Shown here one piece after another: positions 37,340 to 40,369 of a stretch of 40,369 nucleotides of DNA. The position numbers were made by a program, and so were the translations under genes. The stretch's first letter is position 1; every line of letters starts with the position of its first letter. This stretch comes from a virus. The stretch covers positions 1-40,369 of the IMG/VR virus record IMGVR_UViG_3300025154_000214, one strand, 5' to 3'. The notes below the pieces were generated by a model. The model made no database searches. It was given only the letters and a program-made list of their open reading frames with translations, and had not been told where the DNA came from.

Positions 37340-37792
37340 TTAGCCAAACAACGATTGAAACTCCGTCGCCGGCACAAACCCCTTCGACCGAATGAAGATC
37401 GTACCGTGCTCGCGATGAAGCCTGCTTATCACTGCGGCACGTGTGGCCTGCAGCGTGGTTTCAAGCATCTCCTTTTTGAATGCGTCCATGTCCTTTACAT
37501 TCTCTCTCCCATCGGCCACCTCCAGCAGGCGTAGTGCATCTCGCTTATTCCCGGCTTGCAGCAAAATCACAGCCTGACTGATCACCTGTTCACGCCTATT
37601 CGCCACCGCTCGCCAGTGCATCAAGATCAGCTCGATCTTGATTTTTCTGACCAATTGCCGAGGCCGGAGTTTTCGAAATTTGTCCGCTTCGCCAGCCCGC
37701 TCTTCGCACTCCGACGCTGAATCTTCGTCTCCAAAACGACGAAATTCCCGTGCCAGATCTCCGTACTCTTTCTTCCATTCCTTCCACTTCAT
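37340..37792 (-). CDS. Hypothetical early protein
   Basis: Helical, basic and charged protein of 150 residues (start MKWKEWKKEYGDLAREFRRF) with no recognised family; the middle (QAVILLQAGNKRDALRLLEV) looks TPR-like. ATG 37792 has GGAG eight bases upstream and begins two bases after the upstream stop, so the two genes are co-translated. Confidence 0.65.
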   Translation of the reverse strand: MKWKEWKKEYGDLAREFRRFGDEDSASECEERAGEADKFRKLRPRQLVRKIKIELILMHWRAVANRREQVISQAVILLQAGNKRDALRLLEVADGRENVKDMDAFKKEMLETTLQATRAAVISRLHREHGTIFIRSKGFVPATEFQSLFG

Positions 37793-37794
37793 CG

Positions 37795-38745
37795 TTATAT
37801 CTCCGATTCCGGCACCGCCGCCGCAAACAAGTGACTGTGATAGCGCGCCAGGTTCAAAAACTTAGGCCCGAATTCGTGACAGATCGCCGCCGCGCTGTGC
37901 ATGATTGGGTCGTCTCCCCGCGCCTCGAATTCCTTTTCCGTGCGCGGAATCAACCCGTCCAACACCCGGTAAATCTCCGCCAGTTCCTTGCGCAATTGCT
38001 CGATCCGTTCCTTCGACCGGTGCGCCTGCGCGTCCTTCTCCTTCACCGCTCTCAGTTCTTCCTCGAGCTTCTTTTTCTCCACCGTCAGACTGCCGATGAT
38101 TGCTTCTTGCCCGGCATTCATGTCCGACTCCAATCGGGCAATCATCTTCTGCTGCTCGTCCACTACCTCCGCCGCGTCTCTCTTCTCCTTCTTCAATCGC
38201 TTGTTCTCAGACATCAGATCCACCGCCAACTCGTTCACCACTTCCGACGGGGCCAGTTCTCTCCCGTCCGGCGCCACCCATGTTTGCTCGTCGAGCGCGG
38301 TGGAAAAATCATCCGGCGTCATCCGGTAAATCGCCGCCCGCACATGGACATTCAGATTCGCCACCGCATTCATCACCGCCTCGCCGTCGTGCCCGTTCGC
38401 CTGCGCGCTCTGCTGCAGGAGCAGTCGCTTCTCAGCTCGGCTCACCATCAGAAAAGCAGTGCGGGCGGGTAAATTGAATTCCGCCTTCGCATAATCCTCG
38501 AACCGCGTATACCCGCCCACCAAAAATGCCCGGGATTTCAGGATGAAGTAGAGCGCCTGCGCGCGCACATGCTCCGCGAGCACGAAATCATTCTGACATC
38601 GGATAAAAATGTCGATCATGTCCTGCGTGATCGTCCGGTGTTCCTGCGCGACCGCATCCCATACTTTTTCATCTATCGCCGCCATCGGCTTCGCGTTCGC
38701 CATCATCACCGCCTGCGGCTCCGTCTTCATTGGTTCATTCGCCAT
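37795..38745 (-). CDS. Early protein with DNA-binding-like N-terminus and long coiled coil
   Basis: Protein of 316 residues. Residues 30-125 are helical and contain YFILKSRAFLVGGYTRFEDY then AKAEFNLPARTAFLMVSRAE, similar in feel to ParB/DUF3102-type regions in phage replication proteins; 170-260 form a strong coiled coil (MSENKRLKKEKRDAAEVVDE). It is the second gene of the early operon. ATG 38745 has AGGAGA six bases upstream. The role is unknown; partition, replication or host-takeover are possible. Confidence 0.6.
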   Translation of the reverse strand: MANEPMKTEPQAVMMANAKPMAAIDEKVWDAVAQEHRTITQDMIDIFIRCQNDFVLAEHVRAQALYFILKSRAFLVGGYTRFEDYAKAEFNLPARTAFLMVSRAEKRLLLQQSAQANGHDGEAVMNAVANLNVHVRAAIYRMTPDDFSTALDEQTWVAPDGRELAPSEVVNELAVDLMSENKRLKKEKRDAAEVVDEQQKMIARLESDMNAGQEAIIGSLTVEKKKLEEELRAVKEKDAQAHRSKERIEQLRKELAEIYRVLDGLIPRTEKEFEARGDDPIMHSAAAICHEFGPKFLNLARYHSHLFAAAVPESEI

Positions 38746-38771
38746 CAGATTCTCCTAAGTTCAGTATCTTG

Positions 38772-38801
38772 CGACTGCGAAGTTTGCAGTCGTGTGGATA
38801 A
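38772..38801. promoter_or_regulatory. Hairpin with adjacent DnaA-box-like 9-mer
   Basis: CGACTGC and GCAGTCG form a 7-bp stem with a 7-base loop, followed directly by TGTGGATAA (consensus DnaA box on the minus strand). It lies in the 142-base leader between the Ner-like gene and the next early gene. It could be an attenuator or operator; the 9-mer may be chance. Confidence 0.35.
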
Positions 38802-38887
38802 CTCTCGTAAGTCTAATATTTGCGCTGTTCTTGTTTCTCCAACCCCGCCTCAGACTTGCTTTATCGCTTTTCTGATAGTATATTTTT

Positions 38888-39109
38888 TCACGCCGCGATT
38901 TTCGTGTGGTCGCCCCAGAAATCACCATACCGCACCCGCAGCCTCCTCGCGATCCGGCGCCGCACCTTCACCGTCTTCCGCTTCTCGTGGATCGCCAGAC
39001 TGATCACCGTCGGGCAACCGAAATCAGCGTAAGTCTTTCCGGCATTACGAATTAAAGCCTTCCGTCTCGCGATTCGCAGGTGTAATCTGTCTTCTTCTGT
39101 CAGCTTCAT
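38888..39109 (-). CDS. Ner/Cro-like small HTH protein
   Basis: Basic protein of 73 residues, first gene of the leftward early operon and divergent from the repressor, the position of Mu ner. The pattern GKTYADFGCPTVISLAIHEK, then VRRRIARRLRVRYGDFWG, resembles a lambda-repressor-type HTH ending in the VPxxxLWG-like motif of Ner and SfsB-type regulators. It probably represses the repressor and early promoters. ATG 39109 has no strong SD. Confidence 0.65.
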   Translation of the reverse strand: MKLTEEDRLHLRIARRKALIRNAGKTYADFGCPTVISLAIHEKRKTVKVRRRIARRLRVRYGDFWGDHTKIAA

Positions 39110-39200
39110 CTTTGACTATCTTGATAACTTTTTTCTCGACGCTGTTAAGTTAATACCATTTTCGATTGATGTCAATAGCAAAACAGATTACTCCTGATAG
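39110..39200. promoter_or_regulatory. Divergent early/repressor control region
   Basis: AT-rich 91-base gap between the divergent repressor and Ner-like genes. On the minus strand a consensus -35 TTGACA (39170-39175) is followed at 17 bases by TAACTT, a weak -10, giving a candidate early promoter. On the plus strand TTGACT (39112-39117) has no good -10 partner. TTAAGTTAA and related short dyads may be operators. Confidence 0.5.
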
Positions 39201-39806
39201 ATGTCCACCAATCCCGGCCTCAGGAGCCGTATCTCATTATTGATAGAAAAGTTAAGTATTAGTCAAACGCGCTTTGCACGTGAGGCTGGCGTCCCGCAGT
39301 CTCTTATTAATGATATAATAAATGGTAAGGCAACTGTAAGTCTGAAAACAATTAACGCAATTTGCAACCGCTATAAAGTCAACCCCACTTGGTTGGCGTG
39401 GGGCATGGGCGATATGTTCCTGACCGAAGAGGCACGGCAGCAAATCTCGCGAGCGGTTGCCTCCACCCTCGATGGCATTCAGCAACTCGGCAAAGAGATG
39501 GATCAGATGACCGTCGAACAGTACCTCGAATGGAGCGTCAGCCCCGAAAATTTCGACCGCCGCTACCCCGGCCTGGCCCCGCCCGGCTTGCAGCACCTGC
39601 TCTCTAATAAGGATGTCATGGCCCGCGCCTCACCCACCTCCGGCGAGTTGCACCTGGTCGCCGATATGATCAAGGCGCATCCGCAACTCTATCGGCACGC
39701 TTCCCCGGAAATGTTCCTCGAACTGATTGCCTCTTTCCGCCGGCAGCGCGCCGACGACATCACCCACCTGCTCACGGAAATAAGAAAAAATACGAGCCCC
39801 CTCTAA
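39201..39806 (+). CDS. Phage repressor, XRE/CI-type HTH
   Basis: Protein of 201 residues. The HTH covers about residues 10-60: SQTRFAREAGVPQSLINDII, then GKATVSLKTINAICNRYKVN and PTWLAWGMGDMF, the typical end of CI-like DNA-binding domains. The C-terminal half is helical and has no S24 peptidase motifs, so RecA-mediated self-cleavage is not expected. It runs opposite to the early genes, as does Mu c. The first 160 bases are much more AT-rich than the rest of the window. No clear SD precedes ATG 39201. Confidence 0.82.
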   Translation: MSTNPGLRSRISLLIEKLSISQTRFAREAGVPQSLINDIINGKATVSLKTINAICNRYKVNPTWLAWGMGDMFLTEEARQQISRAVASTLDGIQQLGKEMDQMTVEQYLEWSVSPENFDRRYPGLAPPGLQHLLSNKDVMARASPTSGELHLVADMIKAHPQLYRHASPEMFLELIASFRRQRADDITHLLTEIRKNTSPL

Positions 39807-39823
39807 GGAAGGAGATCATTCAG

Positions 39824-40168
39824 ATGACGTCTTACGGTTATGGTTTTTTGAGTTCCGTTTTTTTTGTCCTTGCTGGATGGCTGCTCTTGTTCTATTGGCC
39901 TCACAGCATTCAGGAACGAAAGAAGAGAGACAAGGAGGCGAAGGCCCAGGCCGACCGCGACGCCCTGCTGGCCGAGGTGAAAGCCCTGCGCCATCAGATC
40001 GCCGGTGAATATGCCCCGGAGCAGAGGGATCTTCAACCGGCAGCCCCGGCCGTTTTCACTCCCGAACCTCCTTCGGAAATTTCCGGCGCCAGCATCTTTA
40101 CCATCCTGCTTGTCTTCGGCCTCGTCATCGTCTTCATCGCAATCATGGTAGGACTCGCCACCGGCTGA
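39824..40168 (+). CDS. Two-TM membrane protein co-transcribed with the repressor
   Basis: Protein of 114 residues: N-terminal membrane helix (FLSSVFFVLAGWLLLFYWP), a charged coiled coil (residues 30-62), a Pro-rich linker and a C-terminal membrane helix (IFTILLVFGLVIVFIAIMVG). It starts 17 bases after the repressor stop with AAGGAG about ten bases upstream, so it is likely expressed in lysogens. Membrane proteins in this position often serve superinfection exclusion or phage defence; this is inference. Confidence 0.65.
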   Translation: MTSYGYGFLSSVFFVLAGWLLLFYWPHSIQERKKRDKEAKAQADRDALLAEVKALRHQIAGEYAPEQRDLQPAAPAVFTPEPPSEISGASIFTILLVFGLVIVFIAIMVGLATG

Positions 40169-40195
40169 TCTCTCACCTCTGTCGCAAAAATCAAA

Positions 40196-40243
40196 CGGCG
40201 GCTGATCGGGACTTTTGCACCCGCTCGCCGCCGCTCCTTTTCC
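40196..40243 (+). terminator. Possible terminator of the repressor operon
   Basis: CGGCGG (40196-40201) pairs with CCGCCG (40228-40233) and, inside, CGGG with CCCG, followed by CTCCTTTTCC. A moderately convincing rightward terminator after the membrane-protein gene. Confidence 0.45.
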
Positions 40244-40284
40244 TACCACGCAATTATTGCACAATCCCGCCAGTTCCTACCCCT

Positions 40285-40329
40285 CTCTTGGTTTCATTCC
40301 CGAACCTCCTTGATTTCATTCCCCCCACA
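40285..40329 (-). repeat. Phage left terminus (repressor side), terminal inverted repeat with two transposase sites
   Basis: Read inward on the minus strand from 40329 the end starts TGTGGGGGG. Two well-matched sites follow, GGGAATGAAATCAAGGA (40307-40323) and GGGAATGAAACCAAGAG (40285-40301), exactly 22 bases apart. They match the site at 42-58 on the other end. This is the arrangement of Mu-type ends, so the phage DNA most likely ends at 40329. Confidence 0.8.
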
Positions 40330-40369
40330 CCTATGCGGAGTTTTTGGCTGCCTATTACTTAGATCGGAA
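40330..40369. other. Flanking DNA and likely adapter remnant
   Basis: Bases 40330-40360 lie outside the inferred phage end and are probably host or other flanking DNA. The final nine, AGATCGGAA, equal the start of the common Illumina adapter and are probably not biological. Confidence 0.65.

Noticed and set aside
9-40334. 5-bp target duplication flanking the inferred ends
   Set aside because: The five bases outside each inferred end (ctctc and cctat) do not match; the flanks probably come from different virions or insertions, so no duplication can be claimed.
1-40369. CRISPR array
   Set aside because: The repeats are dispersed at gene junctions with no regular spacers, and no cas genes are present.
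1-40369. Diversity-generating retroelement for the tail fibre
   Set aside because: No reverse transcriptase gene and no template/variable repeat pair was seen near 597-1952.
1-40369. Tail sheath or other contractile-tail genes
   Set aside because: The block between tail tube and tape measure has only the small chaperone, and no sheath-size protein is present, so a Mu-type contractile tail was rejected.

Overview
The window is one essentially complete Mu-like transposable bacteriophage genome, probably of siphovirus form. It runs from about base 14 to base 40329 and has a few bases of unrelated flanking DNA at each end. The evidence is a DDE transposase followed by an AAA+ MuB-like ATPase, Gam and GemA, a Mu-type head block (TerS, TerL, DUF935 portal, F-like head protein, I protease/Z scaffold, decoration protein, gpT major head) and a tail block without a sheath. 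A near-terminal inverted repeat of about 45 bp carries paired 22-bp-spaced sites, as expected for transposase binding. The host cannot be named from sequence alone. GC-rich coding DNA, many interspersed palindromic repeats and Ser/Thr/Asp-rich Sec-exported proteins suggest an uncultured Gram-negative-type bacterium (low confidence).

Layout, read right to left because nearly all genes are on the minus strand: the repressor (39201-39806) and a small membrane-protein gene run rightward; a Ner/Cro-like gene starts the leftward early operon (38888-39109). Next come unknown early genes, an initiator-type tRNA-Met gene (37210-37281), paralogous small genes, transposase (33934-35685), ATPase (32669-33937), a winged-helix protein, Gam, an M15 peptidase with small membrane proteins, a DUF7352-like protein, a beta-class DNA methyltransferase, a zinc-ribbon protein, a deoxyribosyltransferase-like protein, a SWIB-like protein and GemA. 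A strong intrinsic terminator (25349-25377) closes this block. The late block opens with three genes of unknown function, two with clear signal peptides (20941-25192), then a second envelope/lysis cassette (19861-20910), the terminases, head, tail, tail fibre, and a phage-encoded HU-like protein next to the right terminus.

The most unusual property is a dense set of at least seven short repeat families (A-H here). They sit in almost every gap between genes, where they often contribute the stop codon of the upstream gene and the Shine-Dalgarno or start of the next. They also lie in frame inside transposase, small terminase, head morphogenesis, methyltransferase, GemA, SWIB and other genes, where they are translated into Pro/Gly- or Lys/Glu-rich inserts. 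Other notable points are the initiator tRNA with C33, a probable -1 frameshift in the tail chaperone gene, secreted cargo, a signal-peptide gene inside the capsid operon, and a read-through of sequencing adapter at the right contig end.
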